Source: an uncultured beta proteobacterium
GTDB lineage: Bacteria > Pseudomonadota > Gammaproteobacteria > Burkholderiales > Burkholderiaceae_C
Length of the DNA stretch: 40,268 bases
Assembly: GCA_903897005.1 (NCBI GenBank)
Contig: CAITZZ010000217.1
Location: 1-40,268, forward strand
Direction of reading: 5' to 3'
Below the pieces are notes generated by a model, which worked only from the letters and a program-made list of their open reading frames with translations, ran no database searches and had not been told where the DNA came from. This document shows positions 1 through 8,932 of the stretch, one piece after another (within the stretch, counting starts at the first letter, position 1; the number at the start of each line of letters is the position of its first letter). The position numbers and the translations under genes were made by a program.

Positions 1-818
1 ATGGGCTGACCGAACTGTTTGCGTGTTTTCAGGTAGTCAAGCGTCACTTCGTTCAATGCTTCCAATATGCCCACGGCCTCGGCACACATTGCAACGATGG
101 TGTAATCGATCGCGCGTTCAATATGCGCCAGTGCGTTATCCACTGTTCCGAGCAAGGCATCCTTGCCGACTTGCACATTGTTCAACCGTATTTCCGCCGC
201 ACGTCCCCCATCCTGTGTTGAGTACGCTTGCATGGCGAGTCCTGGAGTGTTGCGGCTGACAACGAAAAGTGAGATTCCCGCCTTGTCGCACCTGGAGCCG
301 CTTGTTCGAGCTGAAACAATCAATTCGTCGGCACTATTTCCGCAGAGCACGACGGACTTGTTGCCATTAATGACATAGCCTTCATTGCTGACTTTGGCAG
401 AACATGCGATATTGCATAATTCGTAGCGGGTACCTGGCTCAGAGTGAGCGAGAGCTATAAGCAACCCTCCATGAGCAATGGCAGGCAGCAGATATTTTTT
501 CTGGGTGGCAGATCCAAAGTCACGGATCAAGGAGCCGGCCAGAATTACGGTGGTTAGATAGGGTTCCAGTACCAATCCGCGCCCTAGTTGTTCCATAACA
601 AGCATGGTGTCGACCGCATTGCCACCCAGCCCATCGAACTCCTCTGGAAAGGGTATGGCGAGTAAGCCAATGTTGGCGAATTCAGCCCAGACATCGTGAC
701 TAAAGCCTTCACTGGATTTTGCCAACGTGCGGCGCTTTTCGAACCCATATTCTTTATCAATAAAACGACGTAGCGTGTGTTGTAGGGCTAATTGTTCTTC
801 TGAGTAATTAAAATTCAT
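1..818 (-). CDS. acyl-CoA dehydrogenase, pimeloyl-CoA dehydrogenase small-subunit (PimD) type, partial
   Basis: The frame is open from an ATG at 818 to the window edge, so only the first 272 codons are present and the C-terminus lies outside. The product begins MNFNYSEEQLALQHTLRRF, the usual N-terminal helix of acyl-CoA dehydrogenases. It ends in the family motif YLKTRKQFGQP, which precedes the C-terminal helical domain. An SD-like GAGG lies 6 nt before the ATG. It starts 20 nt after the stop of the neighbouring dehydrogenase. The pair matches the large/small subunit arrangement of PimC/PimD, flavoenzymes that oxidise dicarboxylyl-CoA or bulky acyl-CoA thioesters. Family membership is clear. 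The PimD assignment rests on the pairing and general similarity, and the substrate is inferred. Confidence 0.85.
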   Translation of the reverse strand, partial: MNFNYSEEQLALQHTLRRFIDKEYGFEKRRTLAKSSEGFSHDVWAEFANIGLLAIPFPEEFDGLGGNAVDTMLVMEQLGRGLVLEPYLTTVILAGSLIRDFGSATQKKYLLPAIAHGGLLIALAHSEPGTRYELCNIACSAKVSNEGYVINGNKSVVLCGNSADELIVSARTSGSRCDKAGISLFVVSRNTPGLAMQAYSTQDGGRAAEIRLNNVQVGKDALLGTVDNALAHIERAIDYTIVAMCAEAVGILEALNEVTLDYLKTRKQFGQP

Positions 819-838
819 TTCGAGCCTCGCTGGAAAAA

Positions 839-2035
839 TCAGAGCCCCAAGATCATCTGCGCGATGATGTTTTTTTGGATCTCATTGGACCCTCCGTATA
901 TAGACACCTTACGGGAGTTGAAGTAGTTGCTGGAAAGTGATGCGGCATAGTCAGCGTCGGAATATCGACCCAGTTTGCCAACATCGATGGCGTCAAAAGT
1001 CAGGGGCAGGGAATTGTGCCCAAGTGCCAGCATCATCAATTCCGTTAGCAACTGCTCGATCTCTGACCCCTTGATCTTGAGAATTGAAGCTTCCGGCCCT
1101 GGCGCCCGTTGTTTCCCATCCGCAGTCAGCACTCTGAGGTTGGTAATTTCCAGTGCCATCAGTTCAAGCTCGGCCAGGGCGATCTTGTCGCGAAATCTGG
1201 CGTCATAAATGAGCGGGCGGCCATTCGCCAACTCATGCTGAGCGATAAGCTTGAGACGCTTGAGTGCAGCTTTTGAGCGTCCGACACGCGCGATGTCCGT
1301 CCGTTCGTGACCCAGCAGGAATTTGGCATATGTCCAACCCTTGCCTTCTTCGCCCACCAGGTTTTCGACAGGCACTTTGACATTGTCAAACCATACTTCG
1401 TTGATTTCATGTTCGCCGTCGATCATGATCACTGGTCGGACGGTTACGCCCGAAGTCTTCATGTCGATCAGAAGAAACGAAATTCCCTCCTGCTTTCGAC
1501 TTTCGCTACTGGTACGAACCAGACAGAACATCCAGTCAGCAAAATGCCCGTATGTTGTCCAAGCCTTCTGACCATTTACGATGTAATGATCATCCCGTTT
1601 TTCCGCTTTTGTTCTCAAAGACGCAAGATCAGACCCAGCTTCTGTTTCGGAATAGCCTTGGCACCACCAGTCTTCGCCTGCGACAATACGCGGCAGGAAG
1701 CGCTCCTGTTGTGCCTTGTTGCCATAAGCCATGATGACCGGCGCCACCATCTTCGGGCCAAACGGCAATTGCATGGGTGCGCCTGCCGCGGAACATTCCT
1801 CGTCGAATATGTACAGTTGTACTGCATTCCACCCGGCACCGCCAAATTCTTTTGGCCACATGGTCGCACCCCAGCCATGGCCATGAAGAATTTTTTGCCA
1901 TCGCACAAAATCGTCCTTGCCCAGGCGACTGCCATTCCTGACTTTTGACGCGATATCAGGTGGCAAGTGGGATTCAATGAACCCACGGACGTTGACCCGA
2001 AATTTCTGTTCTTCTGGCGTGAAATTAAGATCCAT
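839..2035 (-). CDS. acyl-CoA dehydrogenase, pimeloyl-CoA dehydrogenase large-subunit (PimC) type
   Basis: A 398-residue FAD-dependent acyl-CoA dehydrogenase. It begins MDLNFTPEEQKFR, has the WPKEFGGAGW segment near residue 60, a middle-domain YSETEAGSDLASL flavin/substrate motif, and a C-terminal YGGSNEIQKNIIAQMILGL that is diagnostic of the family. The start at 2035 is preferred over the upstream alternative at 2074 because homology begins exactly there; the SD is weak (GGGG). The sequence resembles PimC, which pairs with PimD to make the 2,3-enoyl-CoA. The partner gene follows after 20 nt. The natural substrate is not readable from the sequence; dicarboxylyl-CoA, aromatic side-chain or terpenoid acyl-CoA are all possible. 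Confidence 0.9.
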   Translation of the reverse strand: MDLNFTPEEQKFRVNVRGFIESHLPPDIASKVRNGSRLGKDDFVRWQKILHGHGWGATMWPKEFGGAGWNAVQLYIFDEECSAAGAPMQLPFGPKMVAPVIMAYGNKAQQERFLPRIVAGEDWWCQGYSETEAGSDLASLRTKAEKRDDHYIVNGQKAWTTYGHFADWMFCLVRTSSESRKQEGISFLLIDMKTSGVTVRPVIMIDGEHEINEVWFDNVKVPVENLVGEEGKGWTYAKFLLGHERTDIARVGRSKAALKRLKLIAQHELANGRPLIYDARFRDKIALAELELMALEITNLRVLTADGKQRAPGPEASILKIKGSEIEQLLTELMMLALGHNSLPLTFDAIDVGKLGRYSDADYAASLSSNYFNSRKVSIYGGSNEIQKNIIAQMILGL

Positions 2036-2233
2036 GCGTTGCCCCGAGAATGATTGAAAGCAAAAAGTAGTCAACCGTGCTGACTCGGCGGTGATGCTAA
2101 TTGCAGCTCAGAGAGCGACATGATCAGCATGACGCTTGATAGACGAGGAGAATCTGGGATCGATCTCGCCCGCCTTTAGCGTCTGAATACGGTATGGGGG
2201 AGCCCATGCGCGTTACACCGCCGGTGTGCCCCG
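2036..2233 (-). other. intra-operon spacer with a small hairpin
   Basis: This 198-nt gap between the binding-protein gene and the dehydrogenase pair has no convincing ORF. At 2215-2227, just after the binding-protein stop, is a perfect 6-bp inverted repeat (ACACCG/CGGTGT, one-base loop) with no T-tract. It is more likely an mRNA-processing or 3'-stabilising hairpin than an intrinsic terminator. A TTGACT hexamer occurs near the downstream end but no good -10 follows, so an internal promoter is not supported. Confidence 0.4.
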
Positions 2234-3400
2234 TTAGTTGTCGCCGAAGTAACCTGAGGTCGTTACCCATCGGCCATTACGTATCTCGGCAAATCGAGCA
2301 CGACTGGAACCAAGCCGCTTGGTGGCACTGAATGTCATTTCTGGGCTGCCAAAGGCGTCCGAAGGGAACTTCGCCTGCTCGATTGCACCGATCAAGGACT
2401 CGGTCGTAAGGTTTGAGCCTGCTTTGTCAAGCGCAGTGATTAGCATATCTGCATTGGAATAGCCGTAAACTGAATGAACTGCGGCGTCTTCACCAAACTT
2501 CGCCTTGTAACGTGCAGCCCATGCACGCACCTGATCCGACCCGCTATCTCCATATGGGACAGTCACGGTGTGGGTTGCTATGATTCCTTCCATTGCCGGC
2601 CCACCCAATTTGTGAATCAGATCGAAGTAGATGCCGGTAGTACCCAGAAACACCGGATTAAAGTTTGACCTTCTTGATTCGGTGACTGTGCCTACTGTTT
2701 CCCGAATGAGCGTGCCGAGCACGACAAGGTCGCAGCCTGCACGGTTCATACGCGCCACTTGGGATGAGAAATCGGTCGCACCGCGTTTATAGGACGTTTT
2801 CTCTGCTAACTGCATATTGATGGTCTTGAGTCCGTCCTCGGTGCCCTTCAAATGTTCATCGCCATAGTCATCGTCCTGGTAGATGATGCAAGGCTTCTTT
2901 AGAGCCTTCTGCTTGACAATCATCGGCACCGCTTGGCGCGCCTGGTCGTAGTAAGGGGTCAAAGATGCAAACTTCAGGCGATGTACCGGATCAAACATCT
3001 GCCTTGCGGGGCTGAAGGGGAACAGATTGATGATGTTTTTCTCGAATAACAGCGGCAGCACCGCCTCATTCGGAGCTGTGCCAATATGGCCCAGCATTAG
3101 AAAGATCTTTTCTTGGTCAAGCAGCTTATGCGCAGCTAGGACCGCCTTCTTTGGATCGTAGCCATTGTCTTCGACAACAAACTTGATCTTGCGACCGCGC
3201 ACCCCGCCTTTTTCGTTTTGTTCGTCGAACCGCATTTGCATGCCATTACGGCTTGCCTTCCCAAGGCCGGCAATTGGTCCGGATAAGTCCTGTATTGTTC
3301 CAATCACAATTTCGTTCTGAGTCACGCCCTGTGTCTGGGCTGCAGAAAATCCTACTCCGAACATCACGACTGCCGCCGTCCCTACAGTTTTCCATTGCAT
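2234..3400 (-). CDS. periplasmic substrate-binding protein of a branched-chain-type (HAAT) ABC transporter
   Basis: The 388-residue product has a classic signal peptide (MQWKTV, then a hydrophobic stretch, then an SAA-type cleavage site near residue 21). A type I periplasmic binding fold of the LivK/Peripla_BP_6 family follows, with the opening VIGTIQDLSGPIAGLGK. It delivers a ligand to the LivHMGF membrane complex encoded upstream in the same operon. The start is firm: ATG at 3400 with AGGAG 5 nt upstream. It is separated from livF by the acyl-CoA ligase gene, which points to an organic acid rather than an amino acid as ligand. Homologues of this family in aromatic- and dicarboxylate-degrading bacteria bind carboxylic acids; the ligand here is inferred only. 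Confidence 0.88.
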   Translation of the reverse strand: MQWKTVGTAAVVMFGVGFSAAQTQGVTQNEIVIGTIQDLSGPIAGLGKASRNGMQMRFDEQNEKGGVRGRKIKFVVEDNGYDPKKAVLAAHKLLDQEKIFLMLGHIGTAPNEAVLPLLFEKNIINLFPFSPARQMFDPVHRLKFASLTPYYDQARQAVPMIVKQKALKKPCIIYQDDDYGDEHLKGTEDGLKTINMQLAEKTSYKRGATDFSSQVARMNRAGCDLVVLGTLIRETVGTVTESRRSNFNPVFLGTTGIYFDLIHKLGGPAMEGIIATHTVTVPYGDSGSDQVRAWAARYKAKFGEDAAVHSVYGYSNADMLITALDKAGSNLTTESLIGAIEQAKFPSDAFGSPEMTFSATKRLGSSRARFAEIRNGRWVTTSGYFGDN

Positions 3401-3439
3401 AAATTCTCCTAATTTGTGTGTGGAACATAAAAATCCGGA

Positions 3440-5323
3440 TCAACTTACCGATTGACCGGAATACATCGACTCGATCAACTTTGCATACTTTTCGCTGACA
3501 AATTTCCGTTTCAGTTTCATAGTCGGTGTTAGTTCTTCGTCTTCCGAGGTTAGCTGTGTCTCGATAAGTCTGAATTTCTTGATTTGTTCGACGCGGGCAA
3601 ACTTTCCGTTCACCCGTACAATTTCCCGCCCAATTAGCTCAAGCACCTCGGGAGCACGAGTCATACTTGCATAATCTGAGAACGCCACATCATTGTCCTG
3701 GGCAAATTTCTCGACGTTTTCTTGATCAATCATCACCAGAGCAGTAACGAAAGGTCGTCGATCACCAATTAGAACTGCGTCTGTGATGTAGGGTGAGAAT
3801 TTCAGCTCGTTCTCGATCTCGCTTGGTGTAATGTTTTTCCCACCTGCAGTTATGATAATGTCCTTCATCCGGTCCATGATCTTGACGTAGCCATCCGCGT
3901 CGATGCGGCCGATGTCGCCGGTGTGCAGCCATCCGTCTGCGTCGATAGTCTCGGACGTTTTTTCTGGCAGGTTCAGATAGCCCATGAAGACGCAGGGACC
4001 ACGCAGTAGCAATTCGCCACTTTCGGCCACTCGCAATTCCACGTTTTCAAGTGCTTTGCCAATCGATCCCAGTCTGATCGCTTCCGGAGGGTTTAAAGTA
4101 CCCATCCCGGCGCTCTCGGTCTGCCCCCATCCTTCAATCATCGGAACACCGAGCGCAAGGTACCAGCGGATCAACTCAGGCGAGATTGGTGCGGAACCAG
4201 TCATGAGAATCCTGGCGCGGTGAATGCCGATCAGTTTGCGCAAGTTGTCTAGTGCACACCAGCGTGCCAATCCGTAGCGAAATTTCAGTGAGTAGGGGAC
4301 CGGGGTTCCAGCCAGCATGTGCTCGACAACAGAATAGCCTTGGGCGATAGCCCAGCTATATAGCCACCGCTGCGGGAGCACGGCTTCATCCACTGCAATG
4401 GCCACGCTTGAGTAGAATTTTTCCCAGATTCGTGGAACAGCGAGAAGTATCGTTGGAGCGATCTCACGGACGTTCTCGGGGACAGTGTCGGGATTTTCTA
4501 CAAAATTTAGCACTGTCCCGGTGAAGATCGCGTAGTACGCGCCATATTGGCGTTCGACTATGTGGCACAAGGGCAAGAATGCCATCCGTGAATCGTTTTC
4601 GCCTTGGGGAACCGCTTTGCTTATACATGGCCATTGAGAGACAAGATTGCGGTGACTGATCATTGCCCCTTTGGGCTTTCCCGTAGTGCCTGACGTATAA
4701 ACCAGAATTGCGAGGTCGCTGGCTTTACGTGAACTGCGGCGAAGGTCGAACTGTCCGGGGTGGGCGGTGTCGTACTCTTGACCAAGCTTCCGCAGGGCCT
4801 GAAGGCTCAGTGCCTGGGGGTCGGAAAAGCGAGCGAGGCCATCCATCTCAAGAATCACTATCTTTAGAAGATCCGGCAGGCGGCCACGAATTTCCAGGAT
4901 TTTGTCGAGTTGCTCGTCATCTTCCACAAAAACCACACGGGTTCGCGAGTCGCTGCACAGGTATTCGCACTGCACTGCCGAGTCAGTCGGATATATCCCG
5001 GATGTCACCATCCCGGCGCACAATGCGCCCATGTCCGCGAACAGCCACTCCTTGCGTGTGTTGGCGAGGATTGAAACCACATCGCCCGGCTGCAACCCGA
5101 TTGCCACCAAACCCATGGCAATTTCACGGGCTGCGGCCCCGAATTCGGACCATTTAGCCGCTCGCCAGATCCCAAGTTCCTTCTGCCGCAGAGCCACTTT
5201 CGAACTGCGTGCCATGACCGAATTCCAGAAGACTTCGGGCATTGTTTCGCCGGGGATGGCAATATCCTTGGTCGGACCTGTGCGCGCGAGATTCGAGAGC
5301 ATTTGAGTGGATTCTCTGATCAT
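3440..5323 (-). CDS. AMP-forming acyl-CoA synthetase (long-chain fatty-acid-CoA ligase, FadD15-like)
   Basis: A 627-residue adenylate-forming ligase that activates a free acid to its CoA thioester using ATP. The P-loop YTSGTTGKPKGA is at residues 209-220. The GWGQTES adenine-binding motif and the DGWLHTGDIG motif are present, and a C-terminal domain ends near KLKRKFV. The length and the PRIWEKF segment fit the long-chain/FadD15 branch rather than the shorter benzoate or PimA ligases. The gene begins 3 nt after the livF stop. The start could be the ATG at 5323 or a second in-frame ATG at 5302. Sitting inside the transporter genes, it probably traps the imported acid as its CoA ester. The substrate is unknown. 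Confidence 0.9.
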   Translation of the reverse strand: MIRESTQMLSNLARTGPTKDIAIPGETMPEVFWNSVMARSSKVALRQKELGIWRAAKWSEFGAAAREIAMGLVAIGLQPGDVVSILANTRKEWLFADMGALCAGMVTSGIYPTDSAVQCEYLCSDSRTRVVFVEDDEQLDKILEIRGRLPDLLKIVILEMDGLARFSDPQALSLQALRKLGQEYDTAHPGQFDLRRSSRKASDLAILVYTSGTTGKPKGAMISHRNLVSQWPCISKAVPQGENDSRMAFLPLCHIVERQYGAYYAIFTGTVLNFVENPDTVPENVREIAPTILLAVPRIWEKFYSSVAIAVDEAVLPQRWLYSWAIAQGYSVVEHMLAGTPVPYSLKFRYGLARWCALDNLRKLIGIHRARILMTGSAPISPELIRWYLALGVPMIEGWGQTESAGMGTLNPPEAIRLGSIGKALENVELRVAESGELLLRGPCVFMGYLNLPEKTSETIDADGWLHTGDIGRIDADGYVKIMDRMKDIIITAGGKNITPSEIENELKFSPYITDAVLIGDRRPFVTALVMIDQENVEKFAQDNDVAFSDYASMTRAPEVLELIGREIVRVNGKFARVEQIKKFRLIETQLTSEDEELTPTMKLKRKFVSEKYAKLIESMYSGQSVS

Positions 5324-5326
5324 GGC

Positions 5327-6100
5327 TTAACGCCAGGTTTTCTTCTTCTTCCAGCGGCGTTCACCGCGGATACCGGCACTTCCCATGCCCAGATAGAACT
5401 CCCTGATGTCGTCCTTCTCGCGGAGACGCTCGCAACTGTCGTCGGCGACGATCCGGCCGTTTTCCAGAACGTAGCCATGATCAGCCACGTTGAGCGCCAC
5501 GTTGGCATTTTGTTCTACCAGCAATATTGTCGTACCGCGCTCCCGATTGACACGCACCACGATTTCAAATATGTCGATGGTAAGCTTCGGTGATAAGCCG
5601 AGGCTTGGCTCATCCAGCAGAATCAGCGACGGCGCCGCCATCATTGCCCGTGCTATTGCCAACATTTGTTGCTGCCCCCCGGAGAGCAACTGCGCAGACT
5701 GAGCACGACGCTCATTAAGAATCGGAAAGTAACCATACACAGCCTCCAGGTCGCGTGCCACCTCGTTGTGGTCCTTGCGCGTATAGGCCCCCATCAGCAG
5801 GTTTTCGCGCACGGACAGCAGCGGGAAAACGTCACGACCCTCAGGAACATGCGAGATGCCGCATCTGACAATCTTCGCCGGATCCATATTGGTGATGTCC
5901 TGCGACTGGAACTCGATCTTGCCGCGTTGCGGTTCGACAACACCCGAGATGGTCTTGAGAATCGTCGATTTGCCGGCACCGTTGGAACCGAGCACTGCCA
6001 CAATCATGCCGGGCGCGACCTGCAAGCTGACGCCGCGGATAGCCTTAACCCGACCGTAGGCGCTTTCGAGATTTGACAGCTTCAGCAGCGGCTCGCTCAT
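5327..6100 (-). CDS. livF: branched-chain-type ABC transporter ATPase, LivF
   Basis: A 257-residue ABC ATPase. Walker A GSNGAGKST is at residues 38-46, signature LSGGQQQMLAIARAM in the middle, and Walker B LILLDEPSLGLSP follows. The short length and NANVALNVADHGYVLENGRIV ending are typical of LivF. Its ATG overlaps the livG stop in an ATGA (6097-6100), indicating translational coupling. The last residues are unusually basic (KKKKTWR). Together with LivG it powers import through LivHM at the cytoplasmic membrane. Confidence 0.93.
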   Translation of the reverse strand: MSEPLLKLSNLESAYGRVKAIRGVSLQVAPGMIVAVLGSNGAGKSTILKTISGVVEPQRGKIEFQSQDITNMDPAKIVRCGISHVPEGRDVFPLLSVRENLLMGAYTRKDHNEVARDLEAVYGYFPILNERRAQSAQLLSGGQQQMLAIARAMMAAPSLILLDEPSLGLSPKLTIDIFEIVVRVNRERGTTILLVEQNANVALNVADHGYVLENGRIVADDSCERLREKDDIREFYLGMGSAGIRGERRWKKKKTWR

Positions 6101-6900
6101 GATCTTGGCCTGCGCAGTGTCGAAACGTCATGGCTCTTGCCGAGGTAGGCCTCGATTACATCCGGGTGAGCCGTGACTTCAGCGGGGGTACCTAACGCCA
6201 CTACTTCGCCGTGGTTCATCGCCAGCACCCGGTCCGAGACCCGCGAAACCAGAGCCATATCATGCTCGACCATGAGGATCGGAATACCGAGATCATCTCG
6301 TATGTCGTCAATCCAGAACGCCATGTCGTTTGTCTCTTCGGTATTCAGCCCGGAAGAAGGCTCATCCAGCAACAACAGCTTAGGTTCCACACAAAGTGCA
6401 CGGCCCAGTTCGACAACTTTGCGAATGCCATAAGGCAACCCTGCAATCACCGTGTCGCGATGATGCTGCAGGTCGAGAAAATCGATGACTTCCTCGACTT
6501 TTTCGCGGGCTGCGCGTTCGTCTTCCCAGATCGAAGGGGTAAAGAGGAGATGCTGCCAAAAATTGCCTTGGCTTCTTGTATGGCGCCCGATCAGAAGGTT
6601 CTGGAGAACTGTGGCGTTCTCAAAAAGTTCGATATTCTGGAAGGTGCGGGCAATACCCAATCCGGCTATTGCATCCGGCTTCATCTTGGTCACACAATGA
6701 CCATCAAAATGGACTTCCCCAGAGGTGGGTTTGTAGATTCGGCTGATCAAATTCAGAAGTGTCGTTTTCCCTGCGCCATTCGGACCAATCAGAGTAAATA
6801 CTTCGTTCCGACGCAGATCGAAGTTCACATTGCTGACAGCAGCAAGACCGCCGAAGCGTACACTCAGGTTCTGGACGGAGAGTAAGGGGACGGTGTTCAT
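6097..6900 (-). CDS. livG: branched-chain-type ABC transporter ATPase, LivG
   Basis: A 267-residue ABC ATPase with Walker A GPNGAGKTT at residues 39-47 and Walker B LLLLDEPSSGLN. It has the LivG-type insertion after Walker A (GIARTFQNIELF). The signature loop is degenerate (LPYGIRKVVELGRAL in place of LSGGQ), which is normal for this subfamily although the IRK version is less common than QQR. It starts 4 nt after livM and overlaps livF by 4 nt. It forms the heterodimeric motor with LivF. Confidence 0.93.
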   Translation of the reverse strand: MNTVPLLSVQNLSVRFGGLAAVSNVNFDLRRNEVFTLIGPNGAGKTTLLNLISRIYKPTSGEVHFDGHCVTKMKPDAIAGLGIARTFQNIELFENATVLQNLLIGRHTRSQGNFWQHLLFTPSIWEDERAAREKVEEVIDFLDLQHHRDTVIAGLPYGIRKVVELGRALCVEPKLLLLDEPSSGLNTEETNDMAFWIDDIRDDLGIPILMVEHDMALVSRVSDRVLAMNHGEVVALGTPAEVTAHPDVIEAYLGKSHDVSTLRRPRS

Positions 6901-6904
6901 CGGA

Positions 6905-7981
6905 TTACTTGAGACGCTCGGTCTTCTGAAAGTTTTTCTGCCGCTTGAACAGCCCCTTTCGATACAGAGGCGCCAGTTCGAACCAGGTGCGGATTTTCAC
7001 CCATCGACCGTAGATCCCCATGGGCTCATAGAGCACAAACGCAATCAAGACCAAGCCATAGACCAGGGACTGCAAACCAACAGTTTCGCCAATCGCGGAT
7101 GGCAGAAAGTTTTTGGCAAACGAAATTGCCTGTGGGGAAGCGATCAGGAAGATGGCCCCGAAAAATGCGCCATGCACCGAACCCAACCCGCCAATAATGA
7201 CGATCAGCAACAAGTCTATCGATTGCACAATGCCGAACTGATCTGGCGATATGAAACGCAGCATGTGCGCACTCAACGCCCCGCCAAGCCCGGCAAGCGC
7301 TGCCGATACGGCAAAGGAAAGCGTTTTGTATCGGGCAAGATTCACACCCATGCTCTGCGCCGAAATCTCGGAATCCCGGATTGCGACGAATGCTCGACCG
7401 GTTGCGGACCTCAGCAAATTGAGCATACCCAGCGTAGTCAGAATGGTAAGCACGAGACAAATGTAATAAAAGACTATCGGCGAACTGGTCTTCCAACCGA
7501 ATAGGTTGATCATTCCAACGGTCAGTCCCCGGTTGCCGCCAGTGACGCTCTCCCAGCGGGTAAAAACTTCCTGAACAATAAACGCGAATGCCAGCGTGGC
7601 TATCGCAAGATAGATCCCGCGTACTCTCAGCGCCGGCAACCCGACTACTGCACCGACAGCTGCAGAGAGCGCCATCGAGCACACTATCGCGACAGGAAAC
7701 GGCCAGCCCATGCTCGTAAGTACAGCTTGCGTATACGCGCCAACACCCATAAACGCGGCGTGTCCGATAGAGAAGAGGCCGGTAAAACCTGATAGCAGCA
7801 TTAGTCCCAGTCCAACGATGCTATAAATCATCGCCATGGTAAGTAGCGATGACCAATAGGCAGGTAATACTGAGGGGGCAAAGATCAAAGAAACCAAGAG
7901 TGAGCTGTACCAAAAAAGATGGCCGGAATGCTTGGAAATCCGGATATCCTGGTCATAGGATGTTTTGAAAATGAAGCGCAT
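6905..7981 (-). CDS. livM: branched-chain-type ABC transporter permease, LivM
   Basis: A 358-residue inner-membrane permease with multiple hydrophobic segments. The conserved LivM core is visible: GLLMLLSGFTGLFSIGHAAFMGVGAY near the N-terminus and GGLGSVHGAFFGAIFL, the cytoplasmic coupling region, near residue 270. The C-terminal tail is basic (KRQKNFQKTERLK). ATG start at 7981; the SD is weak. It lies 15 nt after livH and 4 nt before livG, so all four transporter core genes are in one transcript. Confidence 0.92.
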   Translation of the reverse strand: MRFIFKTSYDQDIRISKHSGHLFWYSSLLVSLIFAPSVLPAYWSSLLTMAMIYSIVGLGLMLLSGFTGLFSIGHAAFMGVGAYTQAVLTSMGWPFPVAIVCSMALSAAVGAVVGLPALRVRGIYLAIATLAFAFIVQEVFTRWESVTGGNRGLTVGMINLFGWKTSSPIVFYYICLVLTILTTLGMLNLLRSATGRAFVAIRDSEISAQSMGVNLARYKTLSFAVSAALAGLGGALSAHMLRFISPDQFGIVQSIDLLLIVIIGGLGSVHGAFFGAIFLIASPQAISFAKNFLPSAIGETVGLQSLVYGLVLIAFVLYEPMGIYGRWVKIRTWFELAPLYRKGLFKRQKNFQKTERLK

Positions 7982-7996
7982 TTCTTGGGTTCGCTC

Positions 7997-8872
7997 TCAG
8001 ACCTTCTTGTGGATCTGGCCGCCGAATAGCCCGTTTGGCCTGATCATCAGCATGATCAGAACAACGATGTATGCCGCAACATCCTTGAATCCTTCAGGGA
8101 GTGTGTAACCTGCGAGGGACTCTATGACACCGATGATTACGCCGCCAAGGAGTGCTCCGGGCAAGCTGGTCATACCGCCCACGACGGCGGCTGGAAACGC
8201 CTTAAGGCCGATAAAACCCATGTTGCTATCAATCAGCACGATAGGCGCCAGGAGGAGTCCTGCGATTGCAGCGACTCCTGCCGCGAGGCCCCACACAAGA
8301 CCATTGAGTTGCCGCACGGGAATGCCCATGTAGTAGGCTGCCCGCTGATTCTGCGAGGCGGCTTGCATCGCGATGCCGACACGGGTGAAGCGAAACATCA
8401 AGAATAGAAGCAAGCACAACAAAGCCGTGACCGCAATCACCACGAGGCGCTCTGCACCTATCATCAGCCCGCCGATCTCGACACTCAGGTCTCTGTAAGG
8501 TACGGGGAGCGCTTGAAAATCAGTTCCCATGCCGGGAATCATCATGATGGCGCCGCGGGCCACATAACCAATTCCCAAAGTCAGCATCACGATCGAAAAA
8601 GCCGGCTCACCCAGGATCGGCCTGATGGCAACACGCTCGATCACAATGCCGAACACAACCATTGCCACCAATGTTGCAGGTACGGCCAGCCAGTAGGGAA
8701 TGCCGAGTACGGTGATCAAGACCAGGCCCAGGAAGGCACCCAGCATCATCAGTTCGCCCTGGACAAAACTGACAGTTTCGGTCGCTTTGTAAATCAGCAC
8801 AAAACCGATGGCGATCAGCCCATAGATGCATCCCTGGGCAATGCCGTTTATCAGTTGCTGTAATAACTGCAC
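7997..8872 (-). CDS. livH: branched-chain-type ABC transporter permease, LivH
   Basis: A 291-residue hydrophobic permease that begins QLLQQLINGIAQGCIYGLI and carries the LivH motif GGMTSLPGALLGGVIIG near residue 235. The start codon is GTG at 8872, preceded by GGGGG 6 nt upstream. It pairs with LivM to form the translocation channel. It is first of the transporter genes, following the thiolase gene after a 60-nt gap that shows no promoter. Confidence 0.92.
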   Translation of the reverse strand: MQLLQQLINGIAQGCIYGLIAIGFVLIYKATETVSFVQGELMMLGAFLGLVLITVLGIPYWLAVPATLVAMVVFGIVIERVAIRPILGEPAFSIVMLTLGIGYVARGAIMMIPGMGTDFQALPVPYRDLSVEIGGLMIGAERLVVIAVTALLCLLLFLMFRFTRVGIAMQAASQNQRAAYYMGIPVRQLNGLVWGLAAGVAAIAGLLLAPIVLIDSNMGFIGLKAFPAAVVGGMTSLPGALLGGVIIGVIESLAGYTLPEGFKDVAAYIVVLIMLMIRPNGLFGGQIHKKV

Positions 8873-8932
8873 TTTATTCCCCCGGGTGCGGCCACCTGAT
8901 CATCTTTTCCGGATGACCTGAGCATATCCATA

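Noticed and set aside
1307-1948. A 213-codon plus-strand frame opposite the PimC-like gene
   Set aside because: It is a shadow of the dehydrogenase gene: no SD, no domain, and unusual amino-acid composition.
2215-2227. Hairpin ACACCG/CGGTGT as an intrinsic terminator after the binding-protein gene
   Set aside because: The stem is only 6 bp and no T-tract follows on the minus strand. The dehydrogenase pair downstream has no good promoter, so read-through is more likely.
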